A stretch of DNA of 64,000 nucleotides from Candidatus Gastranaerophilales bacterium (lineage in GTDB: Bacteria > Cyanobacteriota > Vampirovibrionia > Gastranaerophilales > Gastranaerophilaceae). The notes below the pieces were generated by a model. That model had not been told where the DNA came from. It was given only the letters and a program-made list of their open reading frames with translations, and searched no databases. Made by a program: the position numbers and the translations under genes. Of the stretch, positions 17,481 through 27,260 are shown in pieces; position 1 is the first letter of the stretch; each line of letters opens with the position of its first letter. The stretch is from NCBI GenBank assembly GCA_944326905.1, contig CALVFU010000003.1, positions 51,971-115,970 on the forward strand. The letters are read 5' to 3'.

Positions 17481-20400
17481 TTATTCTGCTTGAGTATTAT
17501 TTTGAGCCTGAATAGCTTCAATCAAATCTTGCATTGCCTCATTTATAGCTGCCATTTGGTCATTTACTTCGGCAGTAGTCGAATTACCCGTACTAATTAA
17601 CTCTTGTAAAGATGACAAGGCATTTTCAATATCAGAGGTATCAATAGTTATTGTAGGATTACCTAAATCTTCTACCGCACCATAAATTCTTGTAAGCAAA
17701 TTACGCAATGTCATCAGCAAATCATTTGTAGTAGTCATATCAACTATATTACCGCGAATTGCATTTACAATAGCTTCAGTATTTAGATTTCCTGCATTTA
17801 TCAGCTCTAAACCTAAATTATTAAGCATTTCTTCTAATGATGTACCGGCTTCTGCAAGAACTTCTTCCAATTCTTCTTTTGTAAGTCCGCCTGTACCTTC
17901 ACTAACACCTAAATTAGTAAGCTTTTCAAGAATTGCTTCGTATTTTTGATTTGCTTTATCTAAATAGTTATTATTAATATTCATTGCGGTATTCAAAGAG
18001 TTAAGCTCATCACCAGCAGTTTCTAGGCTTCCCAGGATATCACTCATCCTGCCTAATATTGTTGCAGTATTTGTGTCATACAAGGATTTGAAAGTCTTAA
18101 AGTCTTCAGAAATTTCGGCAACTTCTTGGTACATTGCAACTACTTCTTTATAAAGAGCATCTAACTTATCATTTGCATCCTGCAATTTATCATTCAAATC
18201 GGCATTTCCAGTTTGATATGCTTGTATTAACTCACGCAGCAATGCTTCTAATTCGGTATTATCCGGCATGCTTGCACCTATAGTTGAAACTTGCTCGATT
18301 AAATCAGTTATAAGGCTATTTGTTTCTGATAAATCTGCGTTGCTAGAATTAATTGCTGCAAGAAGCTCACTTACTTTTTTATTTGTAAAGTCTGCTGCTT
18401 CAAGACCTAATGCTTTTAACAATGCTTCTAGACTATCAAGGTTAGCCTCACTTTGGTTCTTCAAGATTTCTTGAAATTCTTCATAAGTTAAGTCATCACC
18501 TTGATTTTTAATGATCTCCCCTATGCTGTTTGATATTTCAACTACACTTGATTGCAGATTATCAAGTTTTGTTAATACCTGGTTTCCGTTAGTTTTAATA
18601 TCTTTAAGCACATTTTCAATATTACCAGCCTGGTTAGAAAGATTTTCTAATGCTTGATAAAATCTGTCTGAGTTGCTCTTGTAATCATTATAGAAAGAAT
18701 TAAATCCTGATAAGCTTTCTTGCAGAGCAGCTAATACATCTTTTAAAGTATTGTCTATACTTGCAAGATAATCTTTTATTTCTTCAAGATTTGCATTAAT
18801 TTCTTCTTGTGTAGAGCTGCTATTATTTACTGTGGATTCTAATTTTTCAACCAACCCGAGTAATTTATCTAATTGTGAGTTACTTAATGATGTATTCAAA
18901 TCTATTGATGAGAGGAGATTAATAATTGTATCAACATTTTCGTTGTTATTTGCAATTATATCTTTGTAAGATTCTATTGCTGCAACTATTTGCGATACTG
19001 CATTATTTGAAGTCTCATCAATTTTTATACCAAGTTCAGCAAATACTTGTTCTATTGTTTCGACTACGTTGGCATTATTCTCCATTAATATTTCTTTTAG
19101 TTCACCTAGATTTACATTTCCAACTTCAACTCCGATTTCTTTAAGAACTTTGATTGCCTCTTCTGCTCTCATATCGAGTTTTGCAAGTAACTGTGCTTGG
19201 GCTTCATTAGATTCTCTCAATTGCGCCAAGTATTCATTTTGTTTGTTTGTGTTTTCAAATATCTTTGACAAGTATTCTGCGTTTTGTTGGTTATTCGTTT
19301 TGATATTTGCATTTATATCTATTAATTGCGCCAATTGATCATCTAATTTTGCACTGATTTCTTTCAATGTTGAATCAATACTTGATAATAAATCTTTGAT
19401 TTCACTGAGTTTCTCATTAATTTCTTGCTGTGTTACATCATCTTTGCCCGCCATTGATTGAAGATCTTTTACCAATGCAATTAATTCAGCATTTTGAGAA
19501 GTATTAAGTTGTGTATTCAAATCAATCGACGAAAGCAGTTCAATAATAGTATTAACATTTTCATTGTTATCAGCAATTATATCTTTGTAAGATTCTATTG
19601 CTGCAACTATTTGCGATACTGCATTATTTGAAGTCTCATCAATTTTTATACCAAGTTCAGCAAATACTTGTTCTATTGTTTCGACTACGTTGGCATTATT
19701 CTCCATTAATATTTCTTTTAGTTCACCTAGATTTACATTTCCAACTTCAACTCCGATTTCTTTAAGAACTTTGATTGCCTCTTCTGCTCTCATATCGAGT
19801 TTTGCAAGTAACTGTGCTTGGGCTTCATTAGATTCTCTCAATTGCGCCAAGTATTCATTTTGTTTGTTTGTGTTTTCAAATATCTTTGACAAGTATTCTG
19901 CGTTTTGTTGGTTATTCGTTTTGATATTTGCATTTATATCTATTAATTGCGCCAATTGATCATCTAATTTTGCACTGATTTCTTTCAGTGTTGAATCAAT
20001 GCTTGATAACAAATCTTTGATTTCACTGAGTTTCTCATTAATTTCTTGCTGTGTTACATCATCTTTGTCCGCCATTGATTGAAGATCTTTTACCAATGCA
20101 ATTAATTCAGCATTTTGAGAGTTACTTAGTGATGTATTCAAATCTATTGATGAAAGGATATTGATAATTGTATCCATTTCTTCTTGATTATTGTTTATTA
20201 ACGCTTTAAATGACTCTAACTGTTCAATAATTTCTGCAGCGGCATCATCAGCAGACTGGTCAATTGTAATTCCTAATTCATCACCTACAGTTTGAATAAT
20301 TTCAACAAGTTCAGCATTGTTTTGTTTTAGAACTTCGATAAACTGATCGTAACCCATAGGTCCAATCTTGTCACGAATATCTCCAAGAACTTTAATTGCA

Positions 20401-21710
20401 TCTTCAGCACGGCTGTCTAATTTCGCCAGTAATTGGGCTTGTGCTTCGTTAGAATTTACTAATAATTCTAAGTATTTGCTTTGTTGTTCTGAATTTTCAA
20501 GTAACAAAGCAAAATTGTCAGCATTTTGCTGATTACCTGATTTAATATTAGCATTCATATCAATAATTTCAGCAAATATACTATTAAGTTGAGCGCTCAT
20601 ACCTTGTAAAGTATCATTAATCTCACCCAACAACTCAGAAATCTTATCCATTGCTTCTGCAGCTGTTAAGTTACCCTCTTTCAGTTCAGTGTAAATTTGT
20701 TCTAACTGTTCTATCTGCTGCTTATCTAATGTGTTGCCTTCAATTAATGCTTCATACATTGCCTGCATCAGCTCTTGTGAAGTAATTTTACCTTCGTTAT
20801 ATGAATCAAGCAATTCTTGTAACAATTCTTTTGTCTCACCAGTTTGAGATTTTATTACAGCTTCTAAAGATTCAACCGTAACTTTTACATCGTTAATCGC
20901 TTCTAAAATTTTCTCATTGCGTTCATCGGCAGATAATTCACTGTCTTCGTAAATTTCTGTAATTTTATCAACAAGCTCTTTGTTGTTAGTATTCATTATA
21001 TCGCCTAAACCGTCTAATTTTTCCAGAAGAGCCGTGTTACCATCTTGTATATCTTCCCAGAATAGTTCTAATACTGATATAACAGCATCGTTGCCATTTT
21101 CTATTGCCTCTTGGGTAGTTTTCATATACTCGATAATACTATCCCCATATTGTTTAACCAGCTCATTATTTTCTTCTAAGGTAGCAAATATATTATTAAG
21201 TATTTCTAAACCTAATTGAGTTGCAGCAAGATTTTCTTCTGCTGTATCATTAATATTTGTTAGAATGTCCCTATATATAGACATCATTTCATTAACTTTG
21301 TCATAGTATGCTTTATCTTGGTCATTACCAGCTTGAATTAAGGCAGCTAAGTAATCGAATCCATTAAGAACCTGATCTTTGAATTGGCTATCTGCTTCTA
21401 AATATTGTTTGAACATTTCAAGCATTTGTTGATAATACTCTTCCGAACTATCTTTAACCGTTACATCCCAATATTCATTTTGTGTTATATCGGTCTTTTC
21501 ACAGGAAGTCATTGTAAATAGAGCAGGTGTAATCATTAATGCCGCTACTCCATAATTACCTAACGCTTTTAACCCGGTAAGACCTTTAAAAGAAGGCTGC
21601 TCAGGGGGTAGTTCTTTTTTCTCCGGCTCTTCTTGCGGATTTTCTTGAAACTTAAGAATATTCTTGGCAAATAGCTTCTTTAATCCAAGATCTTGTTTAG
21701 TAATGTCCAT
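17481..21710 (-). CDS. giant (1409-residue) repeat coiled-coil protein with N-terminal membrane segment
   Basis: The N-terminus is a ~50-residue Pro/Glu-rich cytoplasmic-looking part with PSFKG (about 39-43), then a hydrophobic segment (about 52-68) ending in TMTSCEKTD. The Cys after a hydrophobic segment recalls a lipobox, but it is too far from the N-terminus for a normal lipoprotein signal. The other ~1330 residues are acidic, Asn/Gln/Leu-rich heptad sequence. Units of 207 residues are repeated: two nearly identical (about 531-920) plus a diverged copy before and a partial one after. A surface fibre or cell-contact protein would fit, but no function is shown. A plain sigma-70-like promoter (TTTACA 21772-21767, 16 bases, TATAAA 21750-21745) precedes it. 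Confidence 0.8.
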   Translation of the reverse strand: MDITKQDLGLKKLFAKNILKFQENPQEEPEKKELPPEQPSFKGLTGLKALGNYGVAALMITPALFTMTSCEKTDITQNEYWDVTVKDSSEEYYQQMLEMFKQYLEADSQFKDQVLNGFDYLAALIQAGNDQDKAYYDKVNEMMSIYRDILTNINDTAEENLAATQLGLEILNNIFATLEENNELVKQYGDSIIEYMKTTQEAIENGNDAVISVLELFWEDIQDGNTALLEKLDGLGDIMNTNNKELVDKITEIYEDSELSADERNEKILEAINDVKVTVESLEAVIKSQTGETKELLQELLDSYNEGKITSQELMQAMYEALIEGNTLDKQQIEQLEQIYTELKEGNLTAAEAMDKISELLGEINDTLQGMSAQLNSIFAEIIDMNANIKSGNQQNADNFALLLENSEQQSKYLELLVNSNEAQAQLLAKLDSRAEDAIKVLGDIRDKIGPMGYDQFIEVLKQNNAELVEIIQTVGDELGITIDQSADDAAAEIIEQLESFKALINNNQEEMDTIINILSSIDLNTSLSNSQNAELIALVKDLQSMADKDDVTQQEINEKLSEIKDLLSSIDSTLKEISAKLDDQLAQLIDINANIKTNNQQNAEYLSKIFENTNKQNEYLAQLRESNEAQAQLLAKLDMRAEEAIKVLKEIGVEVGNVNLGELKEILMENNANVVETIEQVFAELGIKIDETSNNAVSQIVAAIESYKDIIADNNENVNTIIELLSSIDLNTQLNTSQNAELIALVKDLQSMAGKDDVTQQEINEKLSEIKDLLSSIDSTLKEISAKLDDQLAQLIDINANIKTNNQQNAEYLSKIFENTNKQNEYLAQLRESNEAQAQLLAKLDMRAEEAIKVLKEIGVEVGNVNLGELKEILMENNANVVETIEQVFAELGIKIDETSNNAVSQIVAAIESYKDIIANNNENVDTIINLLSSIDLNTSLSNSQLDKLLGLVEKLESTVNNSSSTQEEINANLEEIKDYLASIDNTLKDVLAALQESLSGFNSFYNDYKSNSDRFYQALENLSNQAGNIENVLKDIKTNGNQVLTKLDNLQSSVVEISNSIGEIIKNQGDDLTYEEFQEILKNQSEANLDSLEALLKALGLEAADFTNKKVSELLAAINSSNADLSETNSLITDLIEQVSTIGASMPDNTELEALLRELIQAYQTGNADLNDKLQDANDKLDALYKEVVAMYQEVAEISEDFKTFKSLYDTNTATILGRMSDILGSLETAGDELNSLNTAMNINNNYLDKANQKYEAILEKLTNLGVSEGTGGLTKEELEEVLAEAGTSLEEMLNNLGLELINAGNLNTEAIVNAIRGNIVDMTTTNDLLMTLRNLLTRIYGAVEDLGNPTITIDTSDIENALSSLQELISTGNSTTAEVNDQMAAINEAMQDLIEAIQAQNNTQAE
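18952..19499 (-). repeat. 548-bp internal tandem repeat, copy 2
   Basis: Matches 19573-20120 at a period of 621 bp with about 4 visible mismatches; 621 is divisible by 3, so the frame is kept (207 residues). Confidence 0.95.
19573..20120 (-). repeat. 548-bp internal tandem repeat, copy 1
   Basis: Partner of 18952-19499. The 73 bp separating the near-identical blocks are diverged, which limits the likely conversion tract. Confidence 0.95.
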
Positions 21711-21813
21711 ATCTTATTTACTCCTTTCAAGTAATTATTCTTCTTTTATACTTTCGCTTGAAGGTGTGTAAAGATTTTTTTTTGCCTTTTTTAGGAGAAA
21801 AATTTACAAATTG

Positions 21814-23070
21814 TTACATACTATTAGATATACGAACGCTATCACCTGATATTATTAATTTATTTAAATATGATTTTGCAGCATTTAATTGTTTGTCATC
21901 AGCTTCTTTTAAAACTCTTCTTGGTAAATCAACTACAATATGCGGTTCAATTCCCCTTTGATTTATATCATAATCCTTAGGGGTTAAATACTTGGCAACA
22001 GTTAAATTAAGAGCTGTCTCATTTGGCAGAGGAATAACATTCTGCACCATCGCTTTTCCAAATGACTTATGCCCGATTATAGTAGCAGCACCATAATCCT
22101 TCATTGCTCCAGAGAATATCTCGCTTGCTGATGCACTTGCTTCATTAATCAATATTACTATCGGTTTATGAATTTTCTCAACGTTTTCATCTGCTTTTAT
22201 TTCACTGCGAATCCCCCCGCGTGATACAACGCTCACAATAGTTCCAGCATCAATAAACTTTTCAGCCAGCAATACAGCATTATCTAATAAACCTCCGGTA
22301 TTACCGCGCAAATCAATTATAAGTCCCTTACTGTCTGCAGTCGACTCTAACGCCGTTTCAAATTCATTTTCCATGCCAGAGCTCAAAAAACTGCTTAAAC
22401 CAATATACCCAATTTCTCCATATTTTTTAGTTATAATTGTCTTAAGTTTAATCTCCCCGCGTTTTACTTCCTTTGTAAACACTATTTTACCGCGCCTTAT
22501 TGTTAAAGTTACTGTTGTTCCTTTTTTACCTTTTATTAATTCAGCAACTTCGTCAATCTTCTTATCTTTGCACGATATATTATTAACTTTTAAAATTATA
22601 TCATTTGCTTTTAAACCTGCATATTCAGCAGGAGCTCCTGGAATAACATTATAAACTATTATCTGCCCCGATTTTTCATAAATATTTACCCCAATACCGT
22701 ATATTTTTGCCTTTATAGATGTATTGAGTTTTTTGTATTCTTTCTTTTTTAAAAAATGTGTATAAGGGTCATTCAAGCTTGCAATCATTGTATCAACTGC
22801 AACTTTCATATCTGCCTCAGTCTTAATCTTATTTTTATAACGCCTTACCCAACGCCGCCAGTTTTGATGATTTAAGTCCTCATCTATATACTGTTTTTCA
22901 ACTAGCTTTGAAACCATAACAAATAGTTTATCAGGCTCCATACGCTCTTTATTTACAATCAGTTCGTGTTCTCTTCGCTCAACCGTTTTCTGATAAGTGT
23001 CATAATAAACCTTATTTAACCCTGCAAGGCAAAATATTATTGCTATAATTATAAAATATTGTCTCTTCAT
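21814..23070 (-). CDS. C-terminal processing peptidase (S41 family)
   Basis: 418 residues. It has an N-terminal membrane anchor (about 4-22), a helical region, a PDZ domain (about 125-205, with YGIGVNIYEK and VIPGAPAEYAGLKANDIILKV), then the S41 core: RGNTGGLL, NEASASASEIFSGA with the nucleophile Ser (about 310-315) and SFGKAMVQ with the general-base Lys. CtpA-type enzymes trim C-termini of periplasmic proteins. ATG 23070 is exactly at predicted +1 of a good sigma-70 promoter, so the mRNA is predicted leaderless. Confidence 0.93.
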   Translation of the reverse strand: MKRQYFIIIAIIFCLAGLNKVYYDTYQKTVERREHELIVNKERMEPDKLFVMVSKLVEKQYIDEDLNHQNWRRWVRRYKNKIKTEADMKVAVDTMIASLNDPYTHFLKKKEYKKLNTSIKAKIYGIGVNIYEKSGQIIVYNVIPGAPAEYAGLKANDIILKVNNISCKDKKIDEVAELIKGKKGTTVTLTIRRGKIVFTKEVKRGEIKLKTIITKKYGEIGYIGLSSFLSSGMENEFETALESTADSKGLIIDLRGNTGGLLDNAVLLAEKFIDAGTIVSVVSRGGIRSEIKADENVEKIHKPIVILINEASASASEIFSGAMKDYGAATIIGHKSFGKAMVQNVIPLPNETALNLTVAKYLTPKDYDINQRGIEPHIVVDLPRRVLKEADDKQLNAAKSYLNKLIISGDSVRISNSM

Positions 23071-23106
23071 ATTTTAATTATAGCAATAATAAGTTCTTAG
23101 TATCAA
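23070..23106 (-). promoter_or_regulatory. leaderless sigma-70 promoter of the S41 peptidase
   Basis: TTGATA (23106-23101), 18 bases, TATAAT (23082-23077), 6 bases, ATG at 23070. No Shine-Dalgarno. Confidence 0.75.
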
Positions 23107-23152
23107 TAATTCTTTTTATGTTTTTTTATAACTATTATAATTTTTATTATAA

Positions 23153-23515
23153 TTATGCAGCGAAAATATTTTTACTTTCATCTAATGTTATTTCAAATAA
23201 ATCGTCATCAGCATTATCTTCCTGAGTAGTTTCTTTACTGAAAGATTTAATTGCAGCTTTATTATTCAAAAATTTTAAAGTACTTTCAAGTTTTATATTA
23301 TTGTCAATCGCACGCGCTGAAATATTATATATATACATTTCAGCCGGGATATATGAACTTGTTGTATATTCCGTCTTGTACGGAATAACACTTTCAACGT
23401 TTCTCTCTTTTGTTTCAGCTTTTTCAAATATCTCTTTTGCAAGACGTCTAAGTGTTTCTTGGTTCCTTTGCCCAGAAGAGTGCATGTTATTACTAATTGA
23501 AAAATCTGCGACCAT
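23153..23515 (-). CDS. 120-residue protein under a sigma-28-type promoter, unknown
   Basis: Polar and mostly helical, with no signal peptide. The tail is acidic (EDNADDDLFEITLDES). AAGGGAT precedes ATG 23515. No family recognised. A near-perfect FliA promoter directly upstream suggests a late flagellar or flagellum-linked role (inference). It is monocistronic. Confidence 0.75.
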   Translation of the reverse strand: MVADFSISNNMHSSGQRNQETLRRLAKEIFEKAETKERNVESVIPYKTEYTTSSYIPAEMYIYNISARAIDNNIKLESTLKFLNNKAAIKSFSKETTQEDNADDDLFEITLDESKNIFAA

Positions 23516-23556
23516 AAAATATCCCTTTTTCTTTTCCCTTTGTCCTTACATTATAT

Positions 23557-23583
23557 ATATCGGCAGTTTTTTCAAAAACTTTA
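23557..23583 (-). promoter_or_regulatory. FliA/sigma-28-type promoter
   Basis: TAAAGTTT (23583-23576), 11-base spacer, GCCGATAT (23564-23557). This matches the enterobacterial FliA consensus TAAAGTTT-N11-GCCGATAA at 15 of 16 bases. Confidence 0.8.
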
Positions 23584-23629
23584 ATATTTTAATAAAAATT
23601 GTTACAAATCTTAATATTAAAAATTGAAT

Positions 23630-23653
23630 AAAAAAACCGGGTTCATAACCCGG
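23630..23653 (-). terminator. dnaK terminator
   Basis: CCGGGTT/AACCCGG with a 3-base loop; T-run on the minus strand. Confidence 0.85.
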
Positions 23654-23676
23654 CTTTTTCACTAGAGAAAGAAACA

Positions 23677-25518
23677 TTATTCTTTAACATATTCTGCATC
23701 AATAACATCATCATCTTTAGAAGAGTTATCAGATGAAGAATTATTACTTCCGCTATTAGTTTGAGCTGTTTCGCCTTCTTTTTGAACTTGCTCATACGCT
23801 TTTTGAGAAATTGAAAACATTGTTTGCTGTAATTCCTCAGAAAGTTTTTTGAGTTCATCACTTGATTTATTTTCATCAAGAGCCTTTTGAAGAGCCTCTT
23901 TGTTTTCATCAAGTTTTTTCTTGTCGTCATCAGAAATCTTTCCTTCAAAATCTTTGACAATTCTTTCTGCAGAAGATATAAGAGAATTTGCGTTATTCTT
24001 AATTTCTGCCTCTTCTTTTTTACGTTTATCTTCGCTTGCATTGGCTTCTGCTTCTTTAACCATCTTTTCAATGTCTTGTTCAGACAAGTTAGATGAATTA
24101 GTAATAGTAATTTTTTGTTCCTTATTAGTAGCTTTATCTTTTGCAGAAACATTTACTATACCGTTAGCATCTATATCAAAAGTAACTTCAATTTGAGGAA
24201 CACCTCTCATAGCAGGAGCAATACCTTCCAAGCGGAACATACCTAAAGACTTGTTATCATTTGCCATTGGTCTTTCACCTTGAAGTACGTTAATATCTAC
24301 TGCTGTTTGATTATTTTCAGCAGTTGAAAAGACTTGAGATTTAGAAACCGGAATTGTTGTATTTCTAGGGACAAGCGGAGTCATAACGCCGCCCAATGTT
24401 TCAATACCTAATGTAAGCGGAGTAACATCAAGCAGAACAATATCTTTTACTTCACCTGCAAGTACGCCGGCCTGTATAGCCGCACCAACTGCAACAACTT
24501 CATCGGGGTTTACTGATTGATTTGGTTCTTTTCCTGTATATTCCTTAATTAAGTGTTGAACAGCAGGAATACGTGTAGACCCGCCGACTAACACAACTTC
24601 ATCAATATCATTCTTTGAAAGACCTGCATCAGATAATGCTTGCTCAACAGGTTTTTTACATCTGTCTAATAAGTCTCTTGAAAGTTCTTCAAATTTTGCT
24701 CTTGTTAAAGTCATTTCAAGATGCTTTGGACCGTTTGCATCAGCAGTAATATACATTAAGCTAATTGGAGTTTCAACAATTGTTGATAGTTCGCATTTAG
24801 CTTTTTCAGCTGCTTCTTTAATACGCTGCATTGCCTGTTTATCAGAAGTTAAATCAATGCCTGTATCTTTTTTGAATTCAGAAGTAATCCAATCCATAAT
24901 TTTTTGATCGAAGTCATCACCGCCTAAGTGGGTGTCACCAGAAGTTGAAAGAACTTCGTGAACACCGTCTCCAATTTCAAGAATAGATACATCAAAAGTA
25001 CCACCGCCCAAATCAAATACAAGCACTTTTTCAGGTTTATCTTTTTCCAATCCATAAGCAAGAGCAGCGGCTGTCGGCTCGTTTACGATACGTAAAACAT
25101 CCAAGCCAGCGATTTTACCTGCATCTTTTGTTGCCTGTCTTTGGGCATCATTAAAGTATGCCGGAACTGTAATTACTGCAGATGTAACTTTTTCACCAAG
25201 ATATGCACTAGCATCATCTGCAAGTTTTCTCAAAATCATTGCAGAAATTTCCTGCGGAGTATAATCTTTACCATCTATATTCTTTTTATAATCTTCACCC
25301 ATATGACGTTTAATTGATGCGATTGTCTTATCTGGGTTTACTATTGCCTGCCTCTTTGCTAATTGCCCAACCAGTCTCTCACCATTTTTTGTAAAACCAA
25401 CTATTGAAGGGGTGGTCCTTGTTCCTTCTGCGTTTGCTATAACCGTAGGATGACCGCCCTCCATAACCGCAACAACAGAGTTTGTTGTCCCTAAGTCAAT
25501 ACCAATTGTTTTTGCCAT
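23677..25518 (-). CDS. dnaK: chaperone DnaK (Hsp70)
   Basis: 613 residues. The ATPase domain ([70 protein letters not shown]), substrate domain ([16 protein letters not shown]) and helical lid are complete; the C-terminus ends in the usual acidic DDVIDAEYV. It folds and protects proteins with DnaJ and GrpE. Neither partner lies beside it, so the gene is monocistronic here. A TATAAT box and AAGGAG ribosome site precede it; no CIRCE inverted repeat was seen in the 150 bp upstream. Confidence 0.98.
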   Translation of the reverse strand: MAKTIGIDLGTTNSVVAVMEGGHPTVIANAEGTRTTPSIVGFTKNGERLVGQLAKRQAIVNPDKTIASIKRHMGEDYKKNIDGKDYTPQEISAMILRKLADDASAYLGEKVTSAVITVPAYFNDAQRQATKDAGKIAGLDVLRIVNEPTAAALAYGLEKDKPEKVLVFDLGGGTFDVSILEIGDGVHEVLSTSGDTHLGGDDFDQKIMDWITSEFKKDTGIDLTSDKQAMQRIKEAAEKAKCELSTIVETPISLMYITADANGPKHLEMTLTRAKFEELSRDLLDRCKKPVEQALSDAGLSKNDIDEVVLVGGSTRIPAVQHLIKEYTGKEPNQSVNPDEVVAVGAAIQAGVLAGEVKDIVLLDVTPLTLGIETLGGVMTPLVPRNTTIPVSKSQVFSTAENNQTAVDINVLQGERPMANDNKSLGMFRLEGIAPAMRGVPQIEVTFDIDANGIVNVSAKDKATNKEQKITITNSSNLSEQDIEKMVKEAEANASEDKRKKEEAEIKNNANSLISSAERIVKDFEGKISDDDKKKLDENKEALQKALDENKSSDELKKLSEELQQTMFSISQKAYEQVQKEGETAQTNSGSNNSSSDNSSKDDDVIDAEYVKE

Positions 25519-25670
25519 TTTTAATATCTCCTTTTCTATGAAAAATAATTATAATCTTTTTACAATTACATTAAATCACTTTTTTTGATAAATTCATAAA
25601 AAATAAACAAAAAATTAATAATTGATAAAAATAAAACTTTATTAAGTATCCGGCAGCAATTGAAAGCTGG

Positions 25671-27260
25671 TTAAATATACAGTTCTTTTTCCTCTTTGTA
25701 TGTGACATACCCGGGATTAGCCCCCGGAGGTTTCCTTATATACTTCCTTTTAGTGTAAATAACTCCGTTTTTTTCATTTTCAGGAACCGACGAATATTTT
25801 TTCGCAAGTTTACAGCATTCAAAAATAATATTATCATCAGGCTGTGCATTACCAACCATTTTTAATAAAACATGAGACCCTGCTCTATCTTTTACATGAA
25901 ACCATATATCATCTTCTTTTGCCAACTTAGAAACTATATAATCATTTTGGCGGTTATTTCTGCCTACAAACACTATATAATCCTCAATTATAACTTTTTC
26001 AGGCTCATTTGTCATTTTGTTTTTTACATTAGACTTAGGGAGAATCTCCTCCGCAATTTCTTCAAGTATCAAGAGTGTATCCGCCTTTTTTATACTGTAA
26101 ACTACATTTTCTAAATACTCTTTTTCTGTATTTAAAGAAACTAACAACTCCGACGTTTTTTCTTTTGTCCTCTTAGATTTTGCATAAAGTTTAAAATAGC
26201 GTTTAGCATTCTCTATCATATTAAGATTACAATCAAGCGGAATATTTACATCATTATTAGTTGTATAGTCCTTAAGCGTAATTTCAGAAACAAAATTTGT
26301 ATTCAAATACGCGTAAGCTGTCAATAATTCACCATATAACTTATATTTATCAGTATTATCTCTTTTTGACTTCACTTCCTTTATTTTAGAAAGCGAGGTT
26401 GTTAATTTTTTATATTTTGGCAAAACAAAACTAAGCAATTTACTTCTAAAAGTAGCAATCTTTTTATTCAACTGCATTTTAGAATAATATTCGTCAATCA
26501 TTTCATTCACTGAGCTTTTAAATTCTTTTTCGCCGCGTAGAAGTTCGCCAAAAATAGAATATTCATTGTTTGCCAAAGCTGGATGTACATTTTTTAATTC
26601 CAGCATGTCTTTAATTTTTTCACCTTCAATCCCATTACAAAGTTCTGCAAAAGATTTGGAAAAGCCTAAAAATTCATCAGTAAGTGTATCATAATTAATT
26701 GAGCCAAAATATCTTAAAAAATCCTTTTTAGCGGCAGATGGAGGATATACATAAAGAAGTCCGCCGTATAATTCACGAATTGTACTCTTATTTTCGCCGA
26801 CATTATGAGCACAACCTGTAATAATACTACTCTTTTTATCGTACAAAATAACATTTGAATTTTTGCCCATAAGCTCAACAGCAAGAATATATCTTTTATC
26901 TAGTTCAAAATCATTTCTTGTTTCTATTTCAAACTCAATAATCCGCTCATAATGAGGCTGTGATATATTTATAATTTTTGCGTTATCAAGATACTTCCTT
27001 AGCAACATGCAAAACATCGGAGGATTTTTAGGATAAACAAGACCTCTTCTTTTTTCTGTTTCGTCAGACATAAAGCATATATAGTAAAGCTCTGGATCGA
27101 TACTTATATACAACTTTCTGCCTACACCATTATTTCTCAGAACAAGAATTAAATCACGCGGAGAAGATTGCCTTATTTTTTGAATGCGAGCACCAGAAAA
27201 AAAAGGTTTATTTTCCTCTATAAATGCTCTTATCGTTAAGTAATCCAGATTAATTACCAA
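25671..27260 (-). CDS. rqcH: RqcH/NFACT-family ribosome quality-control protein
   Basis: About 529 residues from the preferred TTG start at 27260. NFACT-N (about 5-180), coiled-coil arms (about 260-380) and the NFACT-R domain with GRNNRQNDYIVSKLA and DDIWFHVKDRAGSHVLLK are visible. RqcH binds stalled 50S-peptidyl-tRNA complexes and adds alanine tails; older annotations call it fibronectin-binding protein. An ATG at 27299 would give 13 extra residues and a 50-base overlap; the TTG is preferred because AAAGG lies 10 bases upstream and the protein then opens with the family-like LVINLDYLTIRAFIEE. It overlaps the upstream cyclase-like gene by 11 bases. Confidence 0.88.
   Translation of the reverse strand: MVINLDYLTIRAFIEENKPFFSGARIQKIRQSSPRDLILVLRNNGVGRKLYISIDPELYYICFMSDETEKRRGLVYPKNPPMFCMLLRKYLDNAKIINISQPHYERIIEFEIETRNDFELDKRYILAVELMGKNSNVILYDKKSSIITGCAHNVGENKSTIRELYGGLLYVYPPSAAKKDFLRYFGSINYDTLTDEFLGFSKSFAELCNGIEGEKIKDMLELKNVHPALANNEYSIFGELLRGEKEFKSSVNEMIDEYYSKMQLNKKIATFRSKLLSFVLPKYKKLTTSLSKIKEVKSKRDNTDKYKLYGELLTAYAYLNTNFVSEITLKDYTTNNDVNIPLDCNLNMIENAKRYFKLYAKSKRTKEKTSELLVSLNTEKEYLENVVYSIKKADTLLILEEIAEEILPKSNVKNKMTNEPEKVIIEDYIVFVGRNNRQNDYIVSKLAKEDDIWFHVKDRAGSHVLLKMVGNAQPDDNIIFECCKLAKKYSSVPENEKNGVIYTKRKYIRKPPGANPGYVTYKEEKELYI

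Noticed and set aside
19069..19959. Two identical 89-codon plus-strand ORFs (19069-19338 and 19690-19959)
   Set aside because: They are antisense shadows of the duplicated block in the 1409-residue gene, without ribosome sites.
23643..24152. 169-codon ORF on the same strand as dnaK in another frame
   Set aside because: It lies within the dnaK coding region, has Lys/Leu-biased shadow composition and no own promoter.
25519..25670. CIRCE heat-shock operator upstream of dnaK
   Set aside because: No 9-bp inverted repeat with 9-base spacer was found.
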